Source: Candidatus Scalindua japonica
GTDB lineage: Bacteria > Planctomycetota > Brocadiia > Brocadiales > Scalinduaceae
DNA length: 64,000 bases
Direction of reading: 5' to 3'
Assembly (NCBI RefSeq): GCF_002443295.1
Contig: NZ_BAOS01000024.1
Span: 18,840 to 82,839 of the forward strand
This document shows, in pieces, positions 38,201-46,558 of the stretch; the stretch's first letter is position 1, and every line of letters starts with the position of its first letter. Position numbers and translations under genes: made by a program. The notes beneath the pieces were generated by a model. The model did not search any database. It was not told the DNA's origin and saw only the letters and a program-made list of their open reading frames with translations.

Positions 38201-40069
38201 TATTTTTTTTTCGACACGCTCTCCAAGCTCTCTAAGTTTTTTCACATTATATCCCGGAGGAGGTATCATAATTCCGAACGTTAAATTTCTATTTCCGGTA
38301 GGCAAATAATCAATAGGGGGAATAGTTACAATGATTCCCAGCAGAGTCACAATGATGAAAACAGAAATTATCAAAACTCTTCTCATCATGCTTCCATTCA
38401 ACCAATATACCAGTTTGTACAGATATCGGGAAAAGTTAGAGAGATAGTAGTAGACAGTCCTGAAAAGGTTGGTGATTCCCGCAAGTTTTCCGGGTGACAC
38501 AACCATCGGTTTTTCGATTTGTGTTTTTTTCTGCTCTACGTACTTTTTTACACCCACCTTCAAAAACAGCGCTGCACCGCATGGCACTACGGTAATCGAC
38601 ACTATGTAGCTTAGCCCTACCGCGGCAATAATGGCTAATGCGATGTCCCGCATAAGCTGCCCTGATGTTTCCTGTATTAAAAGGATGGGGATAAAGACCA
38701 GCAAGGTTGTCAGTGTAGACGCCAATACCGCGCCGCTTACCTCTGTCGCACCGTCCAGAGCCGCTTTGGTTTTAGATTTTCCCATTTCCATGTGCCGAAA
38801 AACATTTTCCAGCACAACGATAGAGTTATCGACAACCATCCCAACGGCAAAAGCCATTCCTGCCAGACTTATAACATTAATACTGCGACCCAGAGCGACC
38901 ATGACTACTATAGAACCAACTATTGAAATTGGAATAGCAATGGCGATAATGCCAATCGATCGAAGAGATCTCAGGAAGGTGAGCAGTGCGATCACGGCAA
39001 GTATTCCTCCAATAACAATACTACTCTTGACAAGATCAAATGCCTGATTGATGTAATCGGTCTGGTCATAGACTTGAAAGAGCTCTAACCCTCCTTTGAT
39101 TCCATACGATTTTGCATAGCTATCCAGAATTCCGCCTTTGGCTTTAATCCTTTCTGCCTCTTCTTTCAGCTTTGCCATAACCTCCATTACGTTGGCACCA
39201 GGCTCTTTCTGGAAATTCATTGCCAATATATTTTGCCCGTTGGATCGAACAAAATCTGTCTTCTCTTTGAGCGTTTCTACTACCGTTGCAACATCCCGTA
39301 CGTAAACCGACCCTGATTCATCCTGTCTTATTATAGTATCAAGGATTTGATCAGGTGAACTGAACCTGCCCAGGGCGCGAACACGGATATCCAGTTTACT
39401 TTGTGCCATGGCGCCTGCTGAAAAGTTACGGTTTGTTGCCTGTATAGCGCGAATGAAATCCGGAACGGTTATCCGGCGTTGAGCCATCAGCACCGGGTCA
39501 AAGTGAATCTGGGTCTCTCGTTCTCTTCCCCCCAGAACATTACTTTCTGAAAGCCCCGGCACTCTTTCCAGTATTGGCTTTACCCTGTCTTCGACAAAAT
39601 CTTTCAGGGCTTGTATATCAAAATCAGGGTCAGGGGTTCTCATCAGAAACCATGCGATGTAGTCATTACTTTCAGGATCTGTAGCATCTATAACCGGTTC
39701 GTCAACATCCACAGGATAATTGGGAACCTCTCTTAACTTATCACTTACTTCGCGCAGAGCGGTGTCTTTGTCAACGCCTGTTGCGAACTCCAGACGAATT
39801 TGACCTTGTCCACGCTGACTGACACTGCTCATACTCCGCAAGTTTGACAATCCCTGAAGTTTTTCTTCCTGATCATCAATGATCTCCGATTCGACCTCTT
39901 GGGGACTTGAGTTCTCCCAACGGGTAGTAACTGCAATGACGGTATCCTCCACTTCCGGAGTCATTTGAACAGGAACTCTTGTAATTGCAATAATACCCGC
40001 AATGATTATCAGTATAATACCAACGGCAACGGTAATGGGCTGTTCAATTGCTTTTTTAATAAGATTCAT
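35297..40069 (-). CDS. RND efflux pump fused to outer-membrane factor (AcrB-TolC/NodT type)
   Basis: Residues about 1-1100 are a full RND exporter: 12 membrane segments, two large periplasmic loops, and the proton-relay helix AGMAFAVGMVVDNSIVVLEN. The frame then continues through MRSVTRF, a hydrophobic run and LLLIFTFSGC, into a NodT/TolC-type outer-membrane factor of about 480 residues (VGKNYIQPR, RRRPDIRMAERALAAETARI, VESAVISYSREMNRR). The segment between them looks exactly like a lipoprotein signal with a lipobox. So either the fused chain is cut there by signal peptidase II, or translation also starts at the ATG at 36748. The first gives a single precursor for pump and exit duct. It overlaps the MFP gene by 14 nt in the TetR-MFP-RND operon. 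Confidence 0.9.
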   Translation of the reverse strand: MNLIKKAIEQPITVAVGIILIIIAGIIAITRVPVQMTPEVEDTVIAVTTRWENSSPQEVESEIIDDQEEKLQGLSNLRSMSSVSQRGQGQIRLEFATGVDKDTALREVSDKLREVPNYPVDVDEPVIDATDPESNDYIAWFLMRTPDPDFDIQALKDFVEDRVKPILERVPGLSESNVLGGRERETQIHFDPVLMAQRRITVPDFIRAIQATNRNFSAGAMAQSKLDIRVRALGRFSSPDQILDTIIRQDESGSVYVRDVATVVETLKEKTDFVRSNGQNILAMNFQKEPGANVMEVMAKLKEEAERIKAKGGILDSYAKSYGIKGGLELFQVYDQTDYINQAFDLVKSSIVIGGILAVIALLTFLRSLRSIGIIAIAIPISIVGSIVVMVALGRSINVISLAGMAFAVGMVVDNSIVVLENVFRHMEMGKSKTKAALDGATEVSGAVLASTLTTLLVFIPILLIQETSGQLMRDIALAIIAAVGLSYIVSITVVPCGAALFLKVGVKKYVEQKKTQIEKPMVVSPGKLAGITNLFRTVYYYLSNFSRYLYKLVYWLNGSMMRRVLIISVFIIVTLLGIIVTIPPIDYLPTGNRNLTFGIMIPPPGYNVKKLRELGERVEKKIRPFWEAGANPNGMDSQLYKVPSDIVPNSPSITPPPIKHYFQGGGRKGATLFHGCISADPRRVVDLVSLFKASTTQDTLPGVYSFAFQSPLFRMGGSSGSAVKIDLVGSDLEDVSQSASALFGTLVQEYGSFAVRPDPVNFNVPAPELQIIPDLDRMTDLNLTVEDLGLTIQANSDGALIGDYDLGGDIIDLKLISKDAIDQTTITNLGDAKMTTSDGVILDLDTISDFKWRRAPEQIKRVDRQRAVTLEFTPPKGMPLQKAINGINQKVAELKKANAILPGVEIQLAGAASKLTEVKEALLGDGSASGMLSSALFLAVMIVYLLMCILFQSWIYPFVIMFSVPLATFGGFLGLSLVHYWSEVDRYMPVQNMDVLTIIGFVILAGVVVNNAILIVAQTLNFLQYDKKLEPRKAISMAVESRVRPIFMSMSTSVGGMLPLVLMPGSGSELYRGLGAVVVGGLFISTIFTLILIPILLGLMFDLKDKMRSVTRFQHVTGALLLIFTFSGCAVGKNYIQPRTMVSEDWQTGLERGLVSKPSELKHWWTSFEDTQLNKLIREAVDGNYDIKIAVARVREARARRAVANANLFPLIDALGSYSKTRNSETTDTGIKNVSFNKRQTIPMEIYSTGFDSAWELDIFGGVRRSVEAATAEVDEIHAELHDIMVTLLSELAVNYIELRNTQNRLGIAKANVKTQEETLKLTKARFDSGLTDELDTAQAETNLENTRAQIPVLEEQLNHALNRIAVLTGKQPGALNIRLTGIGSIPVPPKEVAIGLPAALLRRRPDIRMAERALAAETARIGVAESDLYPKFFLKNSFGFSASNGGDVFKPGSQTFGVGPSVTWRIFSSGQIRNNIKAQNEREKQALYRFHNTVLSALEEVESAVISYSREMNRRDTLQKTVKAAEKTVKLAKIQYTNGLTDFNNLLDAERTLFTFQDQLSISEARVSKNLISLYKALGGGWDLDNQG

Positions 40070-41213
40070 TTTTATCCGCTTTTAAGATGGTTACCGGTGA
40101 CATGGGACGCAAACGTTCATTGCCTTCGACTACAATTAAATCTCCTTTCCTGAGATCGCTTGATTCAATACAGAGGCCATCATCTATTGCAAAATGCACG
40201 CGCAGAGAAACGGGAACGGCGACAGAATTCCCATCGCTTCCCTTGCCTATCTTGTATGCAAACTCGCCTCCCGAATCCCTCATAACAGAGTCGGTGGGAA
40301 TAACCAGATAATCACCCTTTTCATTTGTTGGAATTGTGGCTGTTACGCTCATCCCCGGAGCAAAAAAATATTTCTTCGATTTCAGCACGGCTATCAGAAT
40401 ATAACGTCTTGAACGAGGGTCGACATCCGGAATGACTTTAATATCCTCCGCTTCAACCTGAATATTCCGCTCTTTCAAATTAACAGTAATTGTTTTCAAA
40501 GATTGAAGCCTTTCCATTGAAAAATTCTCAGACACCTCGAAGACGGCTTCAATAGAGCCGCTTGATATCAGTGTAACTATGGGACTGCCCGGATTAACCC
40601 ACTCACCTGTTTCTGCGTGTTTTCTGACAATATTTCCGTCAAAAGGCGCGCGTATCACGGTATCATCCACTCTGACCTTAAGGAGAGAAAGACGTGCGCG
40701 GGCAAGTTCATAATCACTTTCCGCTGCCTTTTGTGCTGATTTTGCAACGGCAAGAACCATTTTTGCGCGCCGGATAGCTTCCTTACTGACTGCTCCTACA
40801 GCTAATTTCTGCGACTTGGTTCTCCGGTTTAACTCTTCCTGATAGGTTGCCAACTCAGCTTTTCGCTGTTCGATGGTGGCCAGTTTTATTTGAACGTCAT
40901 GGTCTGCCTGTTCCACTTCAAGTTTAAGCTTCCGGGAATCGAGCTCTGCCAATATATCACCCTTTTTTACTATCTGCCCTTCCCTCCTGTCAGCCGTAAC
41001 GACAAGACCTGACTCCTGGCTCGCAACATCTGAGCGTTGGTATGCGCGCAGGTTTCCGGTAACGGTACGGCGTATTTCGGCGCTCTTGAATTCAACCGGT
41101 TTGACTTTTACTGCAGAAGCTTGACCTTGAGCGAATGTGATCGTTGTTAAAAGAGTTGTGCAGGTTATCGCCAAAAGTATATTCGACACCTTGATAATTA
41201 ATGCTTTAAACAT
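40056..41213 (-). CDS. RND periplasmic adaptor (membrane fusion protein, HlyD/AcrA family)
   Basis: It links the inner-membrane pump to the outer-membrane factor. It has a signal peptide (ITCTTLLTTITFAQGQ), a biotinyl-lipoyl half (GLVVTADRREGQIVKKGDIL), an alpha-hairpin, the second lipoyl half (VIRAPFDGNIVRKHAETGEW) and a beta-barrel domain. The ATG at 41213 is chosen because an AGGGGTG site lies about 9 nt upstream; the frame is open to 41282. Its 3' end overlaps the RND gene by 14 nt, so the two are co-translated. It is the second gene of the efflux operon. Confidence 0.9.
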   Translation of the reverse strand: MFKALIIKVSNILLAITCTTLLTTITFAQGQASAVKVKPVEFKSAEIRRTVTGNLRAYQRSDVASQESGLVVTADRREGQIVKKGDILAELDSRKLKLEVEQADHDVQIKLATIEQRKAELATYQEELNRRTKSQKLAVGAVSKEAIRRAKMVLAVAKSAQKAAESDYELARARLSLLKVRVDDTVIRAPFDGNIVRKHAETGEWVNPGSPIVTLISSGSIEAVFEVSENFSMERLQSLKTITVNLKERNIQVEAEDIKVIPDVDPRSRRYILIAVLKSKKYFFAPGMSVTATIPTNEKGDYLVIPTDSVMRDSGGEFAYKIGKGSDGNSVAVPVSLRVHFAIDDGLCIESSDLRKGDLIVVEGNERLRPMSPVTILKADKNESY

Positions 41214-41278
41214 TAATGCACCCCTGACATTATCCTTGTGAAAACTTACACTACATAGAATCTGTTTCATGACTTGTT

Positions 41279-41899
41279 TCAACTTTTTACTCCTTCCATA
41301 AACAAGGTAAAGATATGTTCTGGAAGAAATTCAGTAATAGGTTTTTTCCTTTTTTCTGGTGAGATCAGTCTTGTAAAGATGGGTTCATAAGTGAAATAGT
41401 AAAGGATCATACCTATCAAACTGAATGTTGAAAGCGTTGAGTCGTGCTTCCTGAAGGTCCCTTTCTGAATGCCCTCCTTGATTATGTCATGTACAAGGTC
41501 GAAATTCTTTGAAATATATTTTTTTACAATGATATCAATGTGTTTTGATTGGGATATAGTCTCTCTTAGAATAATCCTGTGAAGGTCTTTATGGTGATGA
41601 AGGAAGGTAATATATATCTTTATAATATCGTATATCTTCTCTTCAGGTTCTTTTCCTTGAGCAACTCCTTCCTTCAGGGACTGAAAAAAACTTTTAAAAG
41701 CATCATCAATAACATTCTGATGGAGCTCTTCCTTGGTATTGAAGTAATAATAGACCATTGCAATATTAATACCTGCTTTCCCGGCGATTTCCCTTACAGT
41801 AGTCAATGCAAAACCCTGCTTTGCAAACAGTACTTTGGCAGACCTGAGGATAATTTCCTTACTGTTTTTTTGGGTCTCTTGACTTTTTTTATCTGCCAC
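41279..41899 (-). CDS. TetR-family repressor of the efflux operon
   Basis: The protein is 206 residues, with an N-terminal TetR helix-turn-helix (FALTTVREIAGKAGINIAMV, then YYFNTKEELH) and a C-terminal helical domain like those of AcrR-type repressors (IHRIILRETISQ region). The GTG start at 41899 has an AAAGGAG site upstream. It is the first gene of the TetR-MFP-RND-OMF operon and probably controls it and itself through the palindrome at 41951-41970. The inducing compound is unknown. Confidence 0.9.
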   Translation of the reverse strand: MADKKSQETQKNSKEIILRSAKVLFAKQGFALTTVREIAGKAGINIAMVYYYFNTKEELHQNVIDDAFKSFFQSLKEGVAQGKEPEEKIYDIIKIYITFLHHHKDLHRIILRETISQSKHIDIIVKKYISKNFDLVHDIIKEGIQKGTFRKHDSTLSTFSLIGMILYYFTYEPIFTRLISPEKRKKPITEFLPEHIFTLFMEGVKS

Positions 41900-41950
41900 C
41901 TTCTCGCTCCTTTTACATTTTTCAAATAATTCAGATTTTAGTATTATATC

Positions 41951-41970
41951 AACTAAACGCTTGTTTAACT
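41951..41970. promoter_or_regulatory. Candidate TetR operator of the efflux operon
   Basis: AACTAAACGCTTGTTTAACT is a partial inverted repeat with TAAAC/GTTTA half-sites. It lies about 52 nt upstream of the TetR gene, where an autoregulatory operator is expected. Confidence 0.5.
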
Positions 41971-42163
41971 AATCTATTTTTATTTGTTTCCTCAGTCAAA
42001 TAAATTCTTCTGTGTTGAGATTTATTGATATGGTTTTTAATATAATGTATACTGCTACCGGATTTTAACGAGAAGTCTATTGTTGGTTCATTCAAATATT
42101 GTTATATTCGTCGTCGACGGTTTGAAAATTAGAGTAGACATTTATCATAGGAGAATTAAACAT

Positions 42164-43825
42164 ATGTGCAACAAATCAAACGTGCTGAAGATTTTTTATC
42201 TGTTTTCATTCTCAGGACTGTTAGTTTTTGGTACCGTGCGTGCGGGGGCTCATGAGTTGCACAGAGAGAATCAGGCTTTGGCCGGGAGTTTTGCATATGT
42301 ACAGCAGAAAACAGTTGAAGAGGAAAAACAGCACCAGCCCGATGTAAAGCTAAGTCCGATCATAACAGCGGCAAATCAATTCTGCGTCGAATGCCATAAA
42401 AATCTGACACCGGCTCTGGTAATGGAATGGGAGCGATCACGTCATGCTCAAGAAGGGGTAGGGTGCGTTGATTGCCACAATGCTGACAAGGGAGAAATAG
42501 ACGCCTGGCAGCACATGGGAGCCTTGATTTCTACATTAGTTACACCTAAAGACTGCTCAAGCTGTCATGTAGAGGAGTATAAAGATTTTTCAAGAAGCCA
42601 TCACGCAAAAGCTGGAGAAATCTTTGCCAGCATGGATAATGTACTTGCTGAACAGGTTATTGGTCTTCCATGGAATAATGCAGATGCTGTTAATGGATGC
42701 TGGCAGTGTCATGGAAGTATAATTAGATTTCAACGTAATGATAATGGTGAAATATTGCGGGAAGGAGGAAAACCTTTATTTGACCCTGATACATGGCCAA
42801 ACAGTGGGATAGGCCGGTTAAATCCGGATGGTTCAAAAGGTTCGTGTCACGCATGCCATTCGAGACATTCATTTGAGGCAAAACTGTCCAGAGCACCTGA
42901 AAATTGTGGTAAGTGCCATATGGGCCCTGATCATCCACAGATAGAAATTTATAGAGAGTCAAAGCATGGAATTGCATATACCGCTAATATTGATCACATG
43001 GCACTGGATAAAGAAGGCGGCTGGGTGCTGGGAAAGGATTATTCGGCGGCCCCGACTTGTACTACCTGCCATATCAGCAGCTATATGACGTCTGAAGGAC
43101 AGCATAAAGCCAGTAATCATGATGTTGGAGAACGAATAAGCTGGACACTTCGGCCGGTAGTCAGTACAAAGATAAATATGGTTGTATATGAAGATGGATT
43201 TAAGGAAGATTATCCTGATACCCGGCAATTACCTGAGATTGGCGAAGAGGTTCTGGTGACAGAAAAAAACTTACAGGAGGAAAAGTTAGTTACGAAAATT
43301 GTTTCAAAACGGGTTGTTGAAATTGTGACCTGGCAGGAACGGCGCGAAAAAATGAAAGGTGTATGTAGGAATTGCCATAACCAAACTCACGTCGATAATT
43401 TTTACCATCAATTTGATAATTTCGTGAACCTTTACAACGAGAAATTTGCAAAACCTGCACAGGCAATGATGAATTCGCTGATTGAAGATGAAGTCTTAAA
43501 TACAAATGCCCCGTTTGAACATGAAGTACAATGGGTTTTTTGGGAATTATGGCACCATGAAGGTAGAAGAGCACGACATGGAGCAAGTATGATGGGTCCT
43601 GATTATGCTCACTGGCACGGATTATATGAGGTGGCAAAACACTATTATGTGAAATTTTTACCTTCTGTTATTAAAGCTGCTGCCCAGAAGAGTGATAAGA
43701 TGAAGATAAAATATGAACAAAAAATTAAGAAATTGCTGCAGCAGCCGGAGCACGCATGGGTTAAGGGCCTTTCTGAAGACGAGATAGAAGTATTAAAATC
43801 GACATATGAAAATCGTTATAACTGA
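42164..43825 (+). CDS. Octaheme hydroxylamine oxidoreductase-like cytochrome c
   Basis: After a signal peptide (FSFSGLLVFGTVRAGA) the protein carries exactly eight CxxCH motifs: CVECH, CVDCH, CSSCH, CWQCH, CHACH, CGKCH, CTTCH and CRNCH. The spacing and the C-terminal helices (QFDNFVNLYNEKFAKPAQAM, SMMGPDYAHWHGLYEVAKHY) are those of the HAO family. That family oxidises hydroxylamine or hydrazine, or reduces nitrite/NO, in the anammox periplasm-like compartment. A tyrosine is kept in MGPDYAHWHG, the region that supplies the P460 cross-link in oxidative HAOs; if it is the equivalent residue, the enzyme is oxidative. ATG at 42164 has an AGGAG site. Sensors and nitrate/nitrite transport genes follow. 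Confidence 0.9.
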   Translation: MCNKSNVLKIFYLFSFSGLLVFGTVRAGAHELHRENQALAGSFAYVQQKTVEEEKQHQPDVKLSPIITAANQFCVECHKNLTPALVMEWERSRHAQEGVGCVDCHNADKGEIDAWQHMGALISTLVTPKDCSSCHVEEYKDFSRSHHAKAGEIFASMDNVLAEQVIGLPWNNADAVNGCWQCHGSIIRFQRNDNGEILREGGKPLFDPDTWPNSGIGRLNPDGSKGSCHACHSRHSFEAKLSRAPENCGKCHMGPDHPQIEIYRESKHGIAYTANIDHMALDKEGGWVLGKDYSAAPTCTTCHISSYMTSEGQHKASNHDVGERISWTLRPVVSTKINMVVYEDGFKEDYPDTRQLPEIGEEVLVTEKNLQEEKLVTKIVSKRVVEIVTWQERREKMKGVCRNCHNQTHVDNFYHQFDNFVNLYNEKFAKPAQAMMNSLIEDEVLNTNAPFEHEVQWVFWELWHHEGRRARHGASMMGPDYAHWHGLYEVAKHYYVKFLPSVIKAAAQKSDKMKIKYEQKIKKLLQQPEHAWVKGLSEDEIEVLKSTYENRYN

Positions 43826-43929
43826 TAATAATTGAAGTGGTGTTTAGCATTTGACAGAATGATAATGAAACAGAATATCAGGGATTAATAAGAGCTATCC
43901 ATGTTATATTTAAATCGAGGAGAGACAAG

Positions 43930-46383
43930 GTGTTTATTTCGATAAAGACACATATCATTTTGTTATTAATTTTTGCTACATTACTTCCAGTTGCCTTACT
44001 CAGATGTTTTATGTATCCATTAATACAATCTGATTTCAAAACTATGGCTATGGATAACCTCAAAGTCATCGGTCACAAGCAGACAGACTTAGTGAATACC
44101 TGGATGCATGAAAGACAGAAGGATCTCATTCTGATTTCCAACAATCCCTATATAATTAACTGCAAAAATTTTACGGTAAAGGATAGTGAGTATCAAAAAA
44201 CTATCTGGTTTCTGGAAAATATTGTGGAAGAGTATGGTTACAAGGAAGCCTTTGTATGCAATGATAAAGGGGTGATCACACTTGCTACGTCTGGAGATCG
44301 TGTCGGTGAAAATATATCACAAATTGATTTTTTCAAACAGGCAATTAGGGGAAAAACTTTTGTATCACGCATCATACCTTCAAAAGTTTCGCTTATAAAC
44401 TGCTTTGAAGAAGAATTGGGATTGTCTAACATATTTGTCGCGTCGCCTCTGAAGAATGAGAAGGAGGACATAATTGGTATTGTTGCCTTAAGAGTTGATG
44501 TGGAGATGCTAAGTAATTTAATACAAGGCCAAACCTATGGGAAAACCGGTAAGATCTCTCTTGTTGATAAGGACGCACACATGCTTGATGAATCGAGGAT
44601 TATAAAAGTGCTGAGGAAAATAGAGCTGGTAAGAAGAAGGAGCGCTTTGGGATTGAAATTAATTACAGACAATCCCAGTATGGTTAACAGTGTAAATGAC
44701 ACATTAAAGGATAGCGAGTATCAAAAAACTGTTCGGTACCTGGATATGCTTGTCGCTGAGTGCGGCTACAAGGGAGCCTTTGTCTGCAATGATAAAGGGG
44801 TGGTTACCATTGCTGCGTCTGGAGATCGTCTCGGTGAAAATATATCAGAAATGGATTTTTTCAAACAGGCAACTCAGGGAAAGACTTTTGTATCAAGCAT
44901 CATACCCTCAGAAATTCCACTTATAAATGAGTTTGATAAGGAAGAATTTGGATTACCCACCATGTTTATCGCATCACCTCTGAAGGATGAGAACGAGGCC
45001 GTAATTGGTGTAGTTACCTTAATGGTTCATGTGGACATACTGAGTAATTTAATACATGGTCAAACGTATGGGAAAACCGGTGAGACCTATCTTATTAATA
45101 AGGAAGCCTGCATGCTTACTGAATCCAGATTCACAAAACAACTGAAAAAAACCGGATTAGTAAGAAAAAGAAGTGCTTTGGAATTGAAATTAATTGAACC
45201 GAAAACCGGAGAACTAACCTATAGTGTTAAGCAATGTCTGGCGGGTAATGTGGGTTCTAACTCTAAAGGATATAATGATTACACGGGCATATCTGTTTTG
45301 GGAGTATGGGACTGGTTACCTGAATTTAATTGGGGCGTTATTACCGAAATCGATAGAGCTGAAGCCTATGGTGCCGCTTACAATCTTAAATACATTGTCA
45401 TAGCATTGATGTTGATTGTCGTGTTTCCCTGCTTGTTCGTGGCTTATTTCTTTGGGAAAAAACTATCCAGTTCTATTATTCAGCTTAAGGAAATAACTGA
45501 AGATATCACCGAAGGGGATTTAACCAAAAAGGCAGAGATAAAGAGTAATAACGAAATCGGAGCATTGGCAACGTCCTTCAATACTATGACAAAGAATTTT
45601 TTCGAGAGGACGAAAGAGACAACAAAATCAGAGAAAAGGTACAGGAAAATGTTTGATACTCTCAAAGAAGGTGTATATCAATGTGAACCCGGAGCTGAAG
45701 GGGTTTTTACCTGGGTTAATCATGCCTGTGCTGAAATGTTTGGTTACAATTCCCCTCAAGAGATGTCAGGAACAAAGGTTACTGATATTTACGTAAACCC
45801 GGGAGATAGTTTACGACTTAAAGAGAAACTGAAAAAATATGAGATATGGAGAAATTTTGTCTCTTTTTGTAAGAAGAGAAACGGTGAACATATGTATACA
45901 GAGCAAACCACGAATCTGGTTAGTAATGAAGAAGGCAAGCCTGTTATTATTGAAGGTATAATAAGGGACATTACAGGAAGAAGGCGGCTTGAGGAAGAGT
46001 TACAGGAAAATGAAGTACGTTATAGAGATTTATTTAATTCTCTTAATGAATGTGTGTACCAATGTGAACCCGGTGCAGAGGGATCGTTTACCTGGGTAAA
46101 CCAGGTCGGAGCGGAAATGTTTGGTTATAAACATCCCAAGGAGATGATTGGCACAAAGGTAGAGAATATTTATGTAGACAAGGAAGAGAGATGGCTGTTT
46201 GCTGAGAAACTTGAAAAATATGGTGTATGGAAGAACTTTGTCTCTATTTGTAAGAAGAAAAATGGTGAACGTTTTTATACCGAAAGTACTGCTCATCTGG
46301 CAAGGGATAAGGACGGCAAATCTGTACTTATTGAAGGCATAATCAGCATTATTCATGAGAGAAAAAAACCAAATAAAACATAG
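43930..46383 (+). CDS. Duplicated-Cache, HAMP, double-PAS sensor without output domain
   Basis: An N-terminal membrane helix is followed by two consecutive, closely similar Cache-type halves. One is about residues 70-230; the second is repeated at an offset of 176-177 residues, with the marker motifs DSEYQKT, AFVCNDKGV and GQTYGKTG in both. A final Cache segment (GVWDWLPEFNWGVITEIDRAEAY), a second membrane helix, a HAMP domain and two PAS domains (both starting near YQCEPGAEG, about 100 residues each) complete it. No histidine kinase, cyclase, GGDEF or methyl-accepting region is present; the protein ends just after the second PAS. It probably passes its signal to another protein. GTG start with a GGAG site, 105 nt after the octaheme gene. 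Confidence 0.85.
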   Translation: MFISIKTHIILLLIFATLLPVALLRCFMYPLIQSDFKTMAMDNLKVIGHKQTDLVNTWMHERQKDLILISNNPYIINCKNFTVKDSEYQKTIWFLENIVEEYGYKEAFVCNDKGVITLATSGDRVGENISQIDFFKQAIRGKTFVSRIIPSKVSLINCFEEELGLSNIFVASPLKNEKEDIIGIVALRVDVEMLSNLIQGQTYGKTGKISLVDKDAHMLDESRIIKVLRKIELVRRRSALGLKLITDNPSMVNSVNDTLKDSEYQKTVRYLDMLVAECGYKGAFVCNDKGVVTIAASGDRLGENISEMDFFKQATQGKTFVSSIIPSEIPLINEFDKEEFGLPTMFIASPLKDENEAVIGVVTLMVHVDILSNLIHGQTYGKTGETYLINKEACMLTESRFTKQLKKTGLVRKRSALELKLIEPKTGELTYSVKQCLAGNVGSNSKGYNDYTGISVLGVWDWLPEFNWGVITEIDRAEAYGAAYNLKYIVIALMLIVVFPCLFVAYFFGKKLSSSIIQLKEITEDITEGDLTKKAEIKSNNEIGALATSFNTMTKNFFERTKETTKSEKRYRKMFDTLKEGVYQCEPGAEGVFTWVNHACAEMFGYNSPQEMSGTKVTDIYVNPGDSLRLKEKLKKYEIWRNFVSFCKKRNGEHMYTEQTTNLVSNEEGKPVIIEGIIRDITGRRRLEEELQENEVRYRDLFNSLNECVYQCEPGAEGSFTWVNQVGAEMFGYKHPKEMIGTKVENIYVDKEERWLFAEKLEKYGVWKNFVSICKKKNGERFYTESTAHLARDKDGKSVLIEGIISIIHERKKPNKT

Positions 46384-46558
46384 AGTCCGGTAATAAATGA
46401 CAAAACGTATTCCCGTAAATTTACACATACCCAGATTCTTAGAGATTTCAAGAAGAAGTCTAAAAACATATAGAGACAGAGGAGCACTTGTGCATGCTCT
46501 ATAAAATAATCACCTTACTCATTCCCGTTTTTTTAATATTTTAAGGGTAGTCCCTTTC

